Positions 1 through 11,934 of a stretch of DNA of 64,000 nucleotides are shown here, one piece after another. Source of the stretch: Pestalotiopsis fici W106-1 (taxonomy: Eukaryota; Ascomycota; Sordariomycetes; Amphisphaeriales; Sporocadaceae); the NCBI RefSeq assembly GCF_000516985.1, contig NW_006917101.1, positions 1,542,834-1,606,833 on the forward strand, in the 5' to 3' direction. The notes beneath the pieces were generated by a model, which was not told the DNA's origin, did no database searches, and saw only the letters and a list, made by a program, of their open reading frames with translations. Positions within the stretch are counted from its first letter, which is position 1. Every line of letters starts with the position of its first letter. A program made the position numbers and the translations under genes.

Positions 1-3000
1 CCTCGAATATGGTCATCAAGGACGCCCAGAAACGAGACGAATTGCGCGACATCATGGAGATCCTATGTGTTGATATGGAGGCTGCTGGACTGATGGACGT
101 GTTCCCCTGCCTGGTTGTCCGTGGCATTTGCGACTACGCCGATTCCCACAAAACAAAGAAATGGCAGCCTTATGCCGCGTCCACCGCAGCCGCTTATACC
201 AAAGAGCTCCTATCGCATATTCCTCCCGAGGCAGTAATGAAGACACAGGCCGTTACCCTAGAGCATTTGTCTATCAAGATTGACGAACTCACCCAAAGCA
301 CGCAACAAGCCTCAAGCCGGTTTCAGTGTACGTAGTAATTGGATTGTTTTCTACGGCATCGACCTGACAAATGCATAGCTGCTGAAGAACAAGAGATTCT
401 CGAGTGGCTCTCTCCAAAAGACATAGACTTCTCCAGCCCATACAATCAATCGCGACAAGTCCATACGCCCGGCACTGGGCAATGGTTGCTTGACGATGAA
501 CGTTATCGAGACTGGCGGGATTTCTCACCCGGTCTACTATGGCTACGCGGTGCTGGTTAGTCATTTACCTGTCTCTACGAAGCAGAGCTAATTGGTATCA
601 GCTGGTTGCGGAAAGACAATAATCTGGTAAGATTTCCAGAGAGTTCATTATGGTTACTTGCTAACTTTCTTCAGCTCCACTGCGATACATGACCTTCAAA
701 CCTTGACTAAAGAAAGTCGCACAAGTAGCTTAGCCTACTGGTACTTCCGCTTCGATAACACCGGCTCACAAAACGTTTCCATCATGTTGCGATCCATTAT
801 TAGACAGCTCAGTCCTTCACCGCTCTCTGCTGGAGTCCGAGCTCTTCGAGACAGGCATAAACAGGCTGGAAGCAATCCTTCACTAGACGAGCTCATTGCG
901 ACTCTTCATCACACCCTCCACGACGCAATCGGGGATGTCTATGTTGTTCTTGATGCGCTGGATGAATGTCCAAGTACGGGAAAGCTAGGCCAAAGAGGAA
1001 AACTGCTGCAATATATCGAAAACTTGTTCTGTCAACCACGTTTCAACCTACACCTGCTCATCACAAGTCGGCCAGAACCAGACATCTGGACTAAAATGGG
1101 TCCCGTATCGCGCTATTCTGTCGATATCGAAGAACTTCTGAAAGCAGATGTCGAGAGATACGTCGATGCCGTACTGATGAACTCCAACTTAGGAAGTTGG
1201 GCTCACGCTAAGGAGAAGATCAGAGATAAGCTCCTTTCGTTCGGCGAAAGGTAAGTTCATTTGTTCCCCTCACTCATCAGTTTGCTCACATATTACCGCT
1301 AGACGATTTCGTTGGGCTGAACTGCAAATGAGGCGATTCACTCAATGTCCCACGGATAAGGATCTGGAAGATGCCTTGAAGAGCATCCCTCGAAGCTTGG
1401 AGGAATCATACCAAAAAGCTTTCGAATCAATACCTAACCGAAGCAGGGTGTATGTAAGGAAGATCATGATGTGGCTTGCTGTATCTTTGCTACCACTCAC
1501 TACCGAAGAGGTCGCCGCTGTGGTTGGTTTTCGAACCACCGACTTTCTTATCCATATCTGTACTACCCTTCTCGTTACGATCATAGATAAGTTCGATTCA
1601 GATATCATCAAGTTAGCTCATTTCTCAGTCAAGGAATTCCTTGTCGCTCAGCTACAAGAAGATGAAAGTTGGCAATGGTACCGTTTCTCCACCAATATGG
1701 CACATGAACACGTCGCATATACTGCACTCCAGGCATTAGTCGAGCCACGGGGTGAGCTGAGGCCCATCATCTTCTATGCCGCGGACTTTTGGCATCGTCA
1801 TGCAAGGGAGGGTCTGAAATCAAGATCGGCAAGTTTGCTTCAAAATCAAATAAACCGGTTTTTCGACCCAAATCATACGAATCAATTTCTTGGCTGGCTG
1901 GAAATATTAAAACGGCTGAGATCAAGGGTATACTCGGAGGATAATTTGCAACCATTATACTACGCATCACTCTTGGGTTTCGAGGCAACCGTGCGTGAGT
2001 TATGGTTCGACGAGTCCCAGCTCTCCAGAAGTCGAAGGCACCACCAAAATGCCCTCGAAGCAGCGGCTATCAAAGGCAATGTGAGCATCCTAAAATGGAT
2101 CCTGAACAAATGCGAATTTCCAGAAAGGTATCTATCATTCCGAAAAGTTGCGGGAAGAGTCGAAGCGAACGAAATAGAAGTGATTGCCGAGTTGTGTAAT
2201 AAGATGCCGCAATCTGAGCTTGATCAGAGCGTGTTTGAGGCTGCTGCGAGCAACACCAAAAATGGGCAACTGGTGATGAAACAGCTTCTCGAAAAGAAAG
2301 GAGACCAGATCCATATTAGCGAGGGCATGATGAAAGCCGCTGCGGGGAATTGGCGCTACGGCCATAAGATGGTGGAGCTGCTCCTCGAGAAAAACAGAAG
2401 TCAGGTACAAATTACCGGGGACGTCGTTATGGCTGCTGCAAACAACGGAGATCAGGGACAGGAGGTAATGGAGCTACTTCTGGAAGAGAGAGGAGAAGAC
2501 GTTCATATCGCCGAGGCTGTTATTGAGATGATAGTAGGAAACTTCAATGTACGTGCAGTTGAGCTTCTGTTCGAGAAGAAAGGAGATCAAATCCGCATCA
2601 CGGAGAGCATGGCTAAGGCTGCTGTGGGCAGAAACGGCCCTGGCGGGTTGTTCGGGATGATCCTAGGGAGGCATTCCCCGAATAAGCAAACTGCGCAGCA
2701 GGTAATGCAACTCCTTCTCGACAAAGATGAACATGTCCAGATCACGGAAGGCATTCTCAAGGCTGCTGTGCAGAACGCCACAGGTGGATACAATGTGATG
2801 AAGCTGCTTTTGCAGAAGAAGGGTCATCAAATGCAAATCACGGAGAGCGTGATCTGCGCTGCCGCACTGTACGGGAGCTACGAGGTAATTGAGTTGCTTC
2901 TCGAACAGCATATTGAGATAACGCAGGGCCTTGTCGAGGCTGCCGCAGGGAACTGGCAGAACGGCGATAAGGTAATGAAGCTGCTGCTGACGAGAACGGG

Positions 3001-3553
3001 TTGCTCCAGCCTGATCACTGAGAACGCAATCAGGGCCGCTGCTCAGAATGAATGGTGTGGAAAAGATCTGATCGAACTCTTTCTTGAAGAGCTGGGCCAC
3101 CAGATCCAGATCACAGAAGGTATATTAAAGGCTGCGTCAAGGAATCAACGTTGCGGTGCACAAGTTATGAGATTTCTTTTTGAGAAAGGAGGAGATCAGG
3201 TTCAGATTCCGAGAAAGGTAGTCCTAGCTGCCGCAGAGGCCAGAGACTCTACAATGATGCAGCTTCTCCTGGAGAAAGGCGCCGACCCAACCGTCGCAGA
3301 CAATAATGGCTTCACACCACTCAACACGGCTGCATACTACGGACGCATCGAAACAGTTCGATTGCTCCTGGAGAAAGGTGTCGATTCAACGTCCACAGAA
3401 TATGGGAGTTTGACAGTACTAGAATGGGCTTTAAAAGGCGGACATATCGAAGTGGTCAAACTGCTCTTGAAGGAAGAGGCAAATCAACTGACGCGCAGGA
3501 TGACGGCTGCACATCACCCAATATGGCTTCATGCAACGGATACATCGAAATAG
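1..3553 (+). CDS. NLR-type nonself-recognition protein: PNP remnant, NACHT, repeat array, ankyrins (5' partial)
   Basis: Exons 1-327, 379-555, 602-626, 675-1250 and 1303-3553 join in phase; the reading frame is open at the window edge, so the ATG at 9 is probably internal. The first exon carries the end of a purine-nucleoside-phosphorylase/UDP-phosphorylase domain ([21 protein letters not shown]). A NACHT NTPase follows: Walker A GAAGCGKT is built from exon 2 and the 25-nt exon 3, and Walker B is VVLDALDEC. The winged-helix region (FRWAELQM) opens the last exon. Then come about ten degenerate ~33-residue repeats (consensus around ITEgilkAA, then vMklLLek) and ankyrin-like units at 3240-3480. 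PNP-NACHT-repeat proteins are known fungal NLR-like receptors in heterokaryon incompatibility and innate-type responses; the ligand here is unknown. The C-terminus is frameshifted near 3484, so the last 25 or so residues are probably not ancestral. Confidence 0.9.
2260..3250 (+). repeat. Degenerate ~33-residue protein repeats in the NLR
   Basis: Each unit has a helix ending in LLLEK, a short GDQ(V/I) link, an (I)TE cap, then a helix rich in AAA and a variable N-x-x-x-G turn. Around ten units can be counted; one has a roughly 22-residue insertion (about 2629-2697) that breaks the period. The units are clearly related in protein but diverged in DNA, so this is an old array rather than a fresh tandem expansion. 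Fold is inferred to be ankyrin-like because the pattern runs straight into recognisable ankyrin units. Confidence 0.8.
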
Positions 3554-3606
3554 TCAGACTGCTCCTGGAGAACGGCGACTCGTTTCTGACCATGTCCCTG
3601 GTGTGA

Positions 3607-4843
3607 GTGGACATTACCACTGGACGGGAGACACATGCTCTAGGAGCAAGCACGACCAATGCGAAGGAGAAGCGGAAAATGGCAAGTTCACAACATTCTA
3701 CAGTACATAATCAGCAATGCAGTAGGAACTGGGTTTGAGCTTTGCCTTGCGCGTTCCATATCCTTTTTCTTTTCCTTTTTTCTTTTCCCTTTTTCTCTCC
3801 CTTTATTTTGCAAGGAGCAAGGCTCAGTCAGATCAATGCTTTGTACCTTGAGTTTCAAAATATAAACTGTCATGTAGGTCAACAGTGGATGAAGTGTGAC
3901 TGCCATAATGATACGTATTCGTCGCATATATGAGAAAATCAAAAGGCAGTTTCCCCATCATTGATCGCTCTGCTGCCGATTGCAAGTCGGGATTTTATGC
4001 GTATCCTAAAGCCGAGATATCTGCCACGAATTTCCTTGGGTCTACCTAGGAGCGATTCGGGCTCGGGCATCCCGAAACTGTTTCCGAAATAGAATGACTT
4101 GGATATCGATGTCGACATCGGTGATCTGAAAGAACGTATTCAAAATGTTCTGGGCCAGAATTGCGTAATGTCTGTGCACCAACATCCTTGATTCGGGTAA
4201 GGGAACAGCAAATGCCGGAGAACGGCATGTTCGGGAATGCGAGTACGCTCAAGGTGCATCTAAGCAATGCGTACTTCCTAAAGGCACTGCAATTTAGTGT
4301 TGCCAAGTGGGCGGTCAAGGCGTTCGAAAGTTTTACTCGTCGTTTAAATGCTAGTGAGGCACCGGTTTTTGCTAGCCCAAAAGGAAGTCTCGATAACTAG
4401 GAATGATTCAGCTATGTGTTCAATCAAGGCAAGACCTTCTATTGAAGGAGATGGAGCCTGTATGATTCAAGTTTGAATGTGAATTGAGTGATGTATCACT
4501 TCTGGTTGCCCACATTCTGATTTTGCAACCTGCAGAGTTATCCGGATGATCTTCGGCTTCTATCAGGCTTTGCTTGTACAACAGTGGTATGATCGGATAC
4601 TCAGGACATATTACGCTGAAATTAAAAACAATCTCGCGGCCACTCGAATTGAGATAAAACAAAGTCTATTTGCATGCGGTGTTGCTAGAAAGTGAAATAC
4701 GGGGGTCTATCCACCTAGGGATTCATGCTCACTAACTCATGCATATGGGCAAGGCGGTAGGTATTTAGCCATTTACATGCCCCAGCTCGACCAATGACAT
4801 GATCTCAATCGCCTGTCAACTACCTAATAGTAACGTCGACTCC
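3607..4843. other. Intergenic, 3' of NLR and 3' of FAD oxidase
   Basis: No coding exon recognised. It holds a pyrimidine-rich stretch at about 3756-3812 (T and C runs) just downstream of the NLR stop. Two genes converge on this spacer, so both 3' UTRs should lie here. Confidence 0.6.
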
Positions 4844-6552
4844 TCAATCAACCCGAGCGATCTTGAAGCCACCTGGTACTCTGCGCTGGAAAAAGCCGTT
4901 TGGGTCGTACTTGTGCGCAACCTGTCTAATGTGCTCGACGTTGGCTGCGCCATAGCTCCCGATTGGATCCTGCCTTGCGTCTGCGTAGGGGAGATAGACG
5001 AACTCCTGGCTGCTTCCAATCGACTTTGCGAATGCAACGATTCTTTCGTTGACGGCCGTCACCTTTTGCAAGACCAGCGGATATTGTTCTCTACTTTCAG
5101 TAGCCAACAAGCTCACACCCAATGCAATAACAGCCTTGTTGCGCGAGTCTCGCTCGAGCCCGAGCATGTTTCCTCCCTTTTCTATGCTAATGTTTGCAAA
5201 GTATGAAGGAAATGGCTGGACATCCAAGATCGTGGAGAAGCTTTGGGGCCCAATGGAGGACTTCAAGTCCTCCACAATGCTAGCATGCTCCTCAAAGCAA
5301 TAGCGCAGAACTCGTGGATCATTAACGATCGTCAAAGATCCAGTTGCGGCGTTCCTAGCGGTGGAGTGTCAGTCATTTTAAAGTTGTCTAAATAGGAGTA
5401 TTTTGTTGTTAAACGTACAATGTAGCCCCAGACACCGTATTGCCCAGGCCGCTAGATTCGACAAGACTCAATGATAGCTTGGTACCCGGAGTCGACGTTG
5501 GGATGCTGTTAAAGGCGTGGAATGCTGTGCTGTTTGCAACATTCATTGTGTTGATGTGCGTGACTGTAAAGCTAGAGTTACCAGTCTCCGGATTGTAGTT
5601 CAAGACTGTAAGCATCGCATCATCCTCGAATGACTGATCCAGATCCGTGAATCCAGCAAAGGCGTCAGCAATCTCGTCGGCGTACTCTTCGGCAAAGACT
5701 CTAGTTTCGAGCGACAGATTCTTGGTCGGAAATGCTTCAACATCGAACCTGGTGACGATTCCAAAATTGCTGCCGCCTCCTTTTAGCGCCCTCCACAGGT
5801 CAGAGTTGGCCGACGCATTCGCGTTAACGATTTCGCCGCTCGCGAGCACGACTTCGTAATTGACGACGCTGTCACAGGCAAACCCCGTTCGCGCCGTATA
5901 CCACGAGATGCCGCCGCCAAGCAAGAGTCCGCCCACACCCACTATACCCTGTCGTCCTCCCGTTACGGTAACCCCGTCTTTCTCCAGCTCCTCATATACA
6001 GACAGCCAACGTGCGCCGGTCCCAAGGCTTGCAACGTTTGTTGCCGCGTCGTAAGTCGTGGCATTCAACTGGGTCAAGTCGATTGTTACACCTGTTGCGA
6101 TATTGTTCGAGTTGTCAGTCCCGTGCCCACCGCTGCGAATGGCTACATGCCAGTCTCCGGCGCCGCCACCAGCGTCTCGAAGAGCGGTGATGGTTTCAGA
6201 AACCTCGACAGCGGTGCTCGGGAGGACGAAGCAGTAGGGCTGCTTGCGCGTATCGATGCCCCAAGAGCCGTTCGCGACGAGGGATGGGTAGAGTGAGGAG
6301 GACGGGAGATGCACAGCGTGAGATAGATTGGCGGCAATGAGAGCGTCACACTGGAGGCAAGGTTAGAAGGACTAGACGTGTACTTGGCAAGGGGCTGAGA
6401 GAGAGGAGGCTACGTACTGGCTGGAACCCAGTGAGACCTTGGGTATTGTTGCCTGCTGTGGGAGCTCGTCCTTGAGCAAGATCGACTAAAAGCATCGACA
6501 ATAGCGTCGTAGCGGTTGAGCATGTTGGTTTGGGAAACCGCGGAAATTGCAT
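4844..6552 (-). CDS. Secreted FAD-linked oxidoreductase, berberine-bridge (BBE) type
   Basis: Three exons on the minus strand, 6552-6418, 6350-5419 and 5354-4844, give 525 residues with in-phase junctions (introns 67 and 64 bp, both with GTACGT donors). A hydrophobic stretch near the N-terminus (TTLLSMLLVDLAQG) suggests a signal peptide. The FAD-binding PCMH domain shows RSGGHG with the His that is normally the covalent flavin ligand at about residue 121, GGLLLGGGISW, and WRALKGGGSNFGIVT; the C-terminus has the BBE motif YDPNGFF. Family members oxidise alcohols, sugars or alkaloid/polyketide intermediates using O2; the substrate cannot be read from sequence. No frame lesion is seen. A second BBE gene of the same family lies at 23043-24832 but is not a close duplicate by eye. 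Confidence 0.9.
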
Positions 6553-7769
6553 TGTTATGGATTAGAAAATGGGACCAAATGTGAGACTTTATCGGAATGA
6601 AAAGCTTTCCGGCAGTGATTTGCGGTTGATTGAAAAGAATATTTGGAACATCACGACCCGACCGACCTCTTTATTTATGTCTCTCTGGAATCTGCGAATC
6701 AAGCCAACATCTGTACTGCAACATCCTTTCTGGCGAAGATTGTCGTGAGGATTCATCTCAGAATAGTCTTGAGGTTTGCGTGCACTGCCACCGATCAAGT
6801 TGAGATCTGCGCTCATGTCTGGTAGGCTCGCAAAGCTATACGAACGTGTTCCTGCCACAGTCTACACTTGTGTACTATAATGAGGCGCCCAGTCCTGACG
6901 GCCTGTAATCCTGGACGGTCAGCCAGAGGCATCCGGACTTGCCATGCCAGCTGTTGAGTCAATAATAATTCTTCCTTTCCCTGGTGTGGCTAGCTACGTA
7001 CTCGCGCCAAGGTACGTAACAATAAAATGTTTGTCTATCAGTGGGTATCCTGTTTTAGTAGTGCTTACATATAGCAAGGGCTTGGCTTCGGTCATCCTCG
7101 AAGTGCCAACCCATGTAGTAGCGTCCTCCGCTTCGTACTTCGAAAATTCGTTCATCTGATTGGCTCGTCTTTTCCGAGCTTCGTAACTATCACAACTTGT
7201 CGCGAGGCAGCTTCGGATCAAGGACGGATTCACGCCACAGTCAAACAAATCCCACAATCGTTCGATCAGTGCTCAAAGGAATCGATTTATAGTATTTCAA
7301 AAGCAGAATTTGGCAGTCTCTGCTGTTGTAGGATTCAGACCCCAAATCGTGTCAATTACTGGCAATATTAAGGCGGTTGGGGTGATGGTATTTTCGCATC
7401 ACGTCCTCGTATTGCCTCGCAAACGACGCCAATTGGTTACTACTCTGTCCAGCAGACTAAAGTGCCACTACCCTGACGGTCAAGTACGTTGTCATGGGTA
7501 GCATTAAATTCTTGATGATATTTGGGCTATTTGTCGGCGCGATTTCCCCATGAATATCTTCTAATTATAGCAATGCTGAACTACCAAATTTGACATGAAT
7601 CTTAATCTCATTCGAGACACAGTCCTCCGTTCAACAACACTTTCTGAAGACGAGGTTGTGCCACAATCAGCATTTTACAATCATGTATACCTTCCAGTCA
7701 AAGCGCATATATATCAGTTATTTAGGGAGTGGTTCAAAAAGAATGATTTCGAAGCATCACAGATACTCG
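6553..7769. other. Intergenic between FAD oxidase and VOC gene
   Basis: Contains the presumed promoter of the FAD oxidase (transcribed leftward) and the 3' side of the VOC gene. Only short unsupported reading frames occur; nothing else recognised. Confidence 0.5.
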
Positions 7770-8384
7770 CTAAATGGAGATGGAAACTGGTGCAGCTGGG
7801 ATTGGCACGGAGTCGAATTTTCGTGGTCCGATATCGGGTCGCTTCTTGAGCTGTCCCTCATCCTCCCCGTCCCGAAGACGTTTAATCAGGTCCTCGGGAT
7901 CCAAATCTACACCGATGGGGTTTTCGGCAAAGGCAGAACTCGCAAAGAAAGTAGACTCTTCATCCACGGTTTCAAACGCGTCGACTTGCAGCTCGATTTT
8001 GTTTCCGTCGGGATCCTGATAGTACATACTGACAGTCGGGCCATGGTTGACGCACCAGAAAGGCACAATTCCCCGAGTTTTGCGCTGTTGATAGGCGAGC
8101 ATGAGATCGTGAAGTGTGTTAAAGGTGAAGGCCAGATGGTCTAGGCCGGCAGAGTTTGAGTCCTTGGGCTTGGTCTCGGGAATGCCAATGATGGCCACTC
8201 GATGGTGCTCTTCATCGTAGGTCAGAAAAGACAGTGTGCCGTTCTCGTATGACGCGTGGGCACCTAGAAATGTTTTGTAGAAGGCAACCATCGATTTGAA
8301 GTTTGCGGTTCGTAGCACCACGTGTGCCAACTTGGCAGGTGAGAGGATCTTCTCAGTGCCTGTATTCTGAGGCTGTGATTCCAT
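7770..8384 (-). CDS. Vicinal-oxygen-chelate (glyoxalase/extradiol dioxygenase-like) protein
   Basis: Single exon, 204 residues from the ATG at 8384; an upstream in-frame extension to 8486 lacks family similarity, so the internal Met is preferred. The VOC fold is shown by two beta-alpha-beta modules with putative metal ligands His21 (LAHVVLRT), His83 (LDHLAFTF) and Glu131 (GNKIELQV), the usual 2-His-1-carboxylate set. The segment VNHGPTVSMYYQDPDG resembles fungal proteins annotated as biphenyl-2,3-diol 1,2-dioxygenase-like, as does the C-terminal tail with PIGVDLDPEDL. Probable intracellular metal-dependent enzyme acting on a catechol-like or other small substrate; true activity unknown. No signal peptide. 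Confidence 0.85.
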   Translation of the reverse strand: MESQPQNTGTEKILSPAKLAHVVLRTANFKSMVAFYKTFLGAHASYENGTLSFLTYDEEHHRVAIIGIPETKPKDSNSAGLDHLAFTFNTLHDLMLAYQQRKTRGIVPFWCVNHGPTVSMYYQDPDGNKIELQVDAFETVDEESTFFASSAFAENPIGVDLDPEDLIKRLRDGEDEGQLKKRPDIGPRKFDSVPIPAAPVSISI

Positions 8385-9654
8385 AGTCGATTCTCTTTTC
8401 TCTTGAGTTTCTTCTTGATTCTCTATTTGATTCCAGGATGCTGCGTAGTAAAACTCTTCGTCGCAAGTTGGTTGATAGATCAACAACTAAAGCTTATGGT
8501 TGGGAAAGATATTTGTATATGCAGAGTTGACATGTACTGGAGAAGCAAATATAAATCTTCATAAACCTGTCAGGGAAACTAATATGATGTCATAACCTTA
8601 CCATCAATAGTAAATATGTATGTAATGTTCAATGCATTTCGATGATCGAAGATTTAGGGTTTCATGCACAGCACACTTGCATGCAGTCTCCATTGAAAGA
8701 ATGATGCATTTCAAATCAAACAGTAATCAACTACTTGCCTTGCTTACGGATTTAATGCCGTGCTTGTCGCAATACATACCTCGGCGCAAGATTCGCGTTG
8801 CCGAGATACTTTTTGGTGATTATTATTGACTTTCGCTACTCGCGCGCGGCCATGACTGAACTGTAAATTAGCAGTGCACTATCGCTCACGCGCGGTTATG
8901 ACTCAGCTGCAGCTTACAGGGATTCACCATTTTATACCTGCATGAGGGGAGCACTCGGGCATGCACGGCCAAAACTAGTCCAAGTTGATTATGTTGACAT
9001 TGCCATTATTGCCTGACTTCTGTAACACGTTGGCTGCGCTGAAAACATCTGCACAAAGGCGGAAAGAAATATAAATGCAACCTAGCCATAGTGTATGACT
9101 ACTCAGAATTTCTGATTTGATTTGACATCATAGCAGCACAGCTACAGATGTATGATTTCTTCTTATTTCTTAACACCTGACTTCTGCTGGAGCGCATCAA
9201 ACACCGGCTAACAACAGGTTGGGAGAGAATGATATGATGAGATATGCATATTTATTTGGTACATTAAGCAGAAACATATGGACCCAATGACGCTACTTTG
9301 ACTATCCGCACCTGCTGCGCCAGCAACCCTGTAGATACCATACCCCTCCCGAGCACACTGGATATTATAGGCAACTTTTCGAAGTTGTAACGTGGAATAA
9401 CAAAGTGATCCTCTCTTCATCTCAATGAAGTGAGTCTTGAGACACGGGGTAAAAAAGGATCAGATCATAGTCAAGTTTGTGCGGATCTCTCCATAACCAT
9501 GTGCCTCAGCGCTAGGCTCTGCGCCTCAGTTTTCACTCACCTTAGTCCCCTTGACTGCGAAGCCCTGTAATACCCGTAATCTTCCTGGCCACAAAGACTT
9601 CCGTCTCATTGAGATATTAAGAGTGCCCCTTTTCGAAGTGTCTTGATCAGAGAG
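8385..9654. other. Intergenic, promoter of VOC gene and 3' flank of HET1
   Basis: AT-rich, about 1.3 kb, no convincing coding sequence. The VOC gene promoter should be just right of 8384. Confidence 0.5.
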
Positions 9655-11360
9655 TTATGCGGAAACAACATAGGTTTGACCTCGAACCTTCGCAAGCGTC
9701 GAGTCAATCAAGCTTGTAACCTCAGGGTGCACAGATGTCAGAGTTTGAGAAAGCACCTCTGTTACATTCAACCGTTGCAAGATTGCTTCTGCGAGCAATG
9801 GTGATTGGCGACGGTTAAGCATACGAAACCGCAGTATATGTCCTGTTCTTTTTGGGTGAATGTGACTATCGACCAGGCAGATCACGTCATCGCCCTCTGA
9901 GATCCGAATGAGGATCACATGCACGTACAGCAAGGTTGTTTTAAATAAGAACTTCTCGCCAAAGTTAGAGTACTTCTCTGGAAAGAGTCCCACAATCTGC
10001 ATCCCCCTTGGAACTTTTAGATACAACCTGTATATGTCTGTGTACCAATGAGCCAAGTTTGGAAAGCTCAACGTGTTGATTTGGCATCTGGTGTGGGCCA
10101 ACGACTGTGGCTTTTGCCAATTTGCGACTGATAGTGAGAGCAAATTTTGCTTCGTGCGGACATATATGCCAGGGCCGATCATATCCAGCTCCACAAAGAC
10201 GAGATGAATGTCGAAAGGACGGCCATAAATATTTCTGAAATCATCAAAACTTTGTCTCGTCGAAGTATCGATGCTTCCAATCCACCACAGAGTTTTGAAA
10301 ACTCCCCCAATCCACGTCTGGTAGATTTCATCGTAAACCTCCAATCCTTTGGAGGTCAGAGTCCATTGGGGTGATTCCTCATTCCATGCTAGCTTGATTT
10401 GGCCACTGTTGGCAAATACAGATGGGGAAGAGGCAAAGACATCGCAAAACTCGGCGGTGATATTCTGGTCAGAGGATTCCCAAGCAAGTAGAGTAAGGTC
10501 GCTAGTTTTTTTGATGAGTTCTTCTTGTAGTCTCAAGAATGCCCTTTCTCGTTCTCCGTACAACAAAGGCATATTGATACCGAAGATACCCAGTAGGCAG
10601 TAAGCTGTATCCTCGATCCGCGTAGTCTGTCGCTGGGAGGCCCATGACATGCGTTGTGCAATGCTATATGTGGATACAGCATGAGGATCTAGAAGAACCC
10701 TCTGCGGGATGGAGGTTATGTTGGCGATGAGACTCGAGAGTAAAGACTTGTCTCCCATTTTGTTCCATCTCTTATCGTAGAACCAAAAGCAATCTGGACC
10801 AGGTGCGATAAGTTCCTTTTGAGCAAAGCATAATTAGTCTCCTTCAATGAGGTTGATTGTAGCAATAGGCAAAAAGTGCTTCATGCGTAGCATCAGGGAG
10901 TGATATTTCGACCGAAATCGCTCTAAGAGACGAAGGACTGTAAAACACTGACCTGCAACGTCCAGCCTCTACGAAACCATTCCGAAGCCCGCAACTGCTC
11001 TTCAAACGGCACGGTGGTTGAGCTTAAGTCACAATCATCAAGGAATGCGTAGCATTCTGTTGCTTCCAAATACCAATGCCACATGGAGTTGATGGCCTCT
11101 GAGAGCTCAGCACTGCTTGACTTGTCGATGCAGCATGAGTCTACCCAGGCGTACTTGAGGCCATGTGAGCGGGCCTTTTCGCATGTCATGCGAATCTTTG
11201 GCCAGCTAGCCTTGGTCTTGGCTTGATCGAGATTACCCATATCGGCGAACATGACTTCATCGTCCCTCCAGCGGTGCGTCAAAATGGCATATCGTGGTCG
11301 GTTATGCTCAAAGAATTCAACAGGATGTAGTTGCTGCGTCTCGGTATCGAGGAGCCACAT
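9655..11360 (-). CDS. HET-domain protein 1 (HET-E/HET-D-like N-terminus)
   Basis: Two exons, 11360-10953 and 10815-9655, joined in phase across a 137-bp intron (donor GTCAGT), give 522 residues. The start is MWLLDTET, typical of this subtype. HET blocks in order: YAILTHRW, the EV-x-FADM segment, KYAWVDSCCID, EAINSMWHWY, YAFLDDCD, and WFRRGWTLQ, which the junction completes with ELIAP. After it come the usual ISxIP-like region, SIAQRMSWASQRQTTR, EDTAYCLLGIFG and MPLLYGE. HET domains trigger programmed cell death when different strains fuse; some have TIR-like folds. No NACHT or WD repeats follow, so this is a stand-alone HET protein with an unrecognised C-terminal region of about 250 residues. 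A nonself role is inferred from family only. Confidence 0.9.
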
Positions 11361-11934
11361 TTTGAGTGTCGGCAGCTATGCTTTCATGCAGATGGATATG
11401 GATATAGAACATGTCAAGACTGAGCTTTTTCTGCTCGCAGCCGCGCGGAAACGATTCGAACTCCACGTAAGCAAGCAGCATTGCGGCTGAGTTATCCGCA
11501 CCAACCACAGGCGGGGCTGAGCCACTCCCGGTGGCCACAGATTGTTGTGGGTGTATTAGTACTGGCACTCTGTAATGACAGAAGGGGTCGCGCGGACAAC
11601 AACCGACTACTATGTGTGCATTGAACCACCTGAAATGATTATAATGGTCAAGAACCCGCCGACAATTTCATTGCATATAACCCATTCAACCCCTTCGTTA
11701 TCATATCGGGTTTCGCCAACTAGACTTACGCATAGCACATACGTGTAGATATGGTTTAGTCATTGTGCCTGTATAACTTCAAAAGGCTGGGGCAAGTGGC
11801 AGGGGTACGCATCAGTATTGGGGTTAGGGGACACCACAAATTACCCTGACAAACAGAGACCCTCCACTAAGCCCCTGCAACTAGCGGGCTACTTCCAGCT
11901 TGTCTCCGCGCTACCAAATCCCACCTAGGTAGAT
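11361..11934. other. Intergenic between HET1 and HET2
   Basis: About 570 bp; promoter of HET1 and 3' flank of HET2, both transcribed leftward. No coding sequence or RNA gene recognised. Confidence 0.5.

Noticed and set aside
8385..8486. N-terminal extension of the VOC protein
   Set aside because: Family similarity begins after the ATG at 8384.
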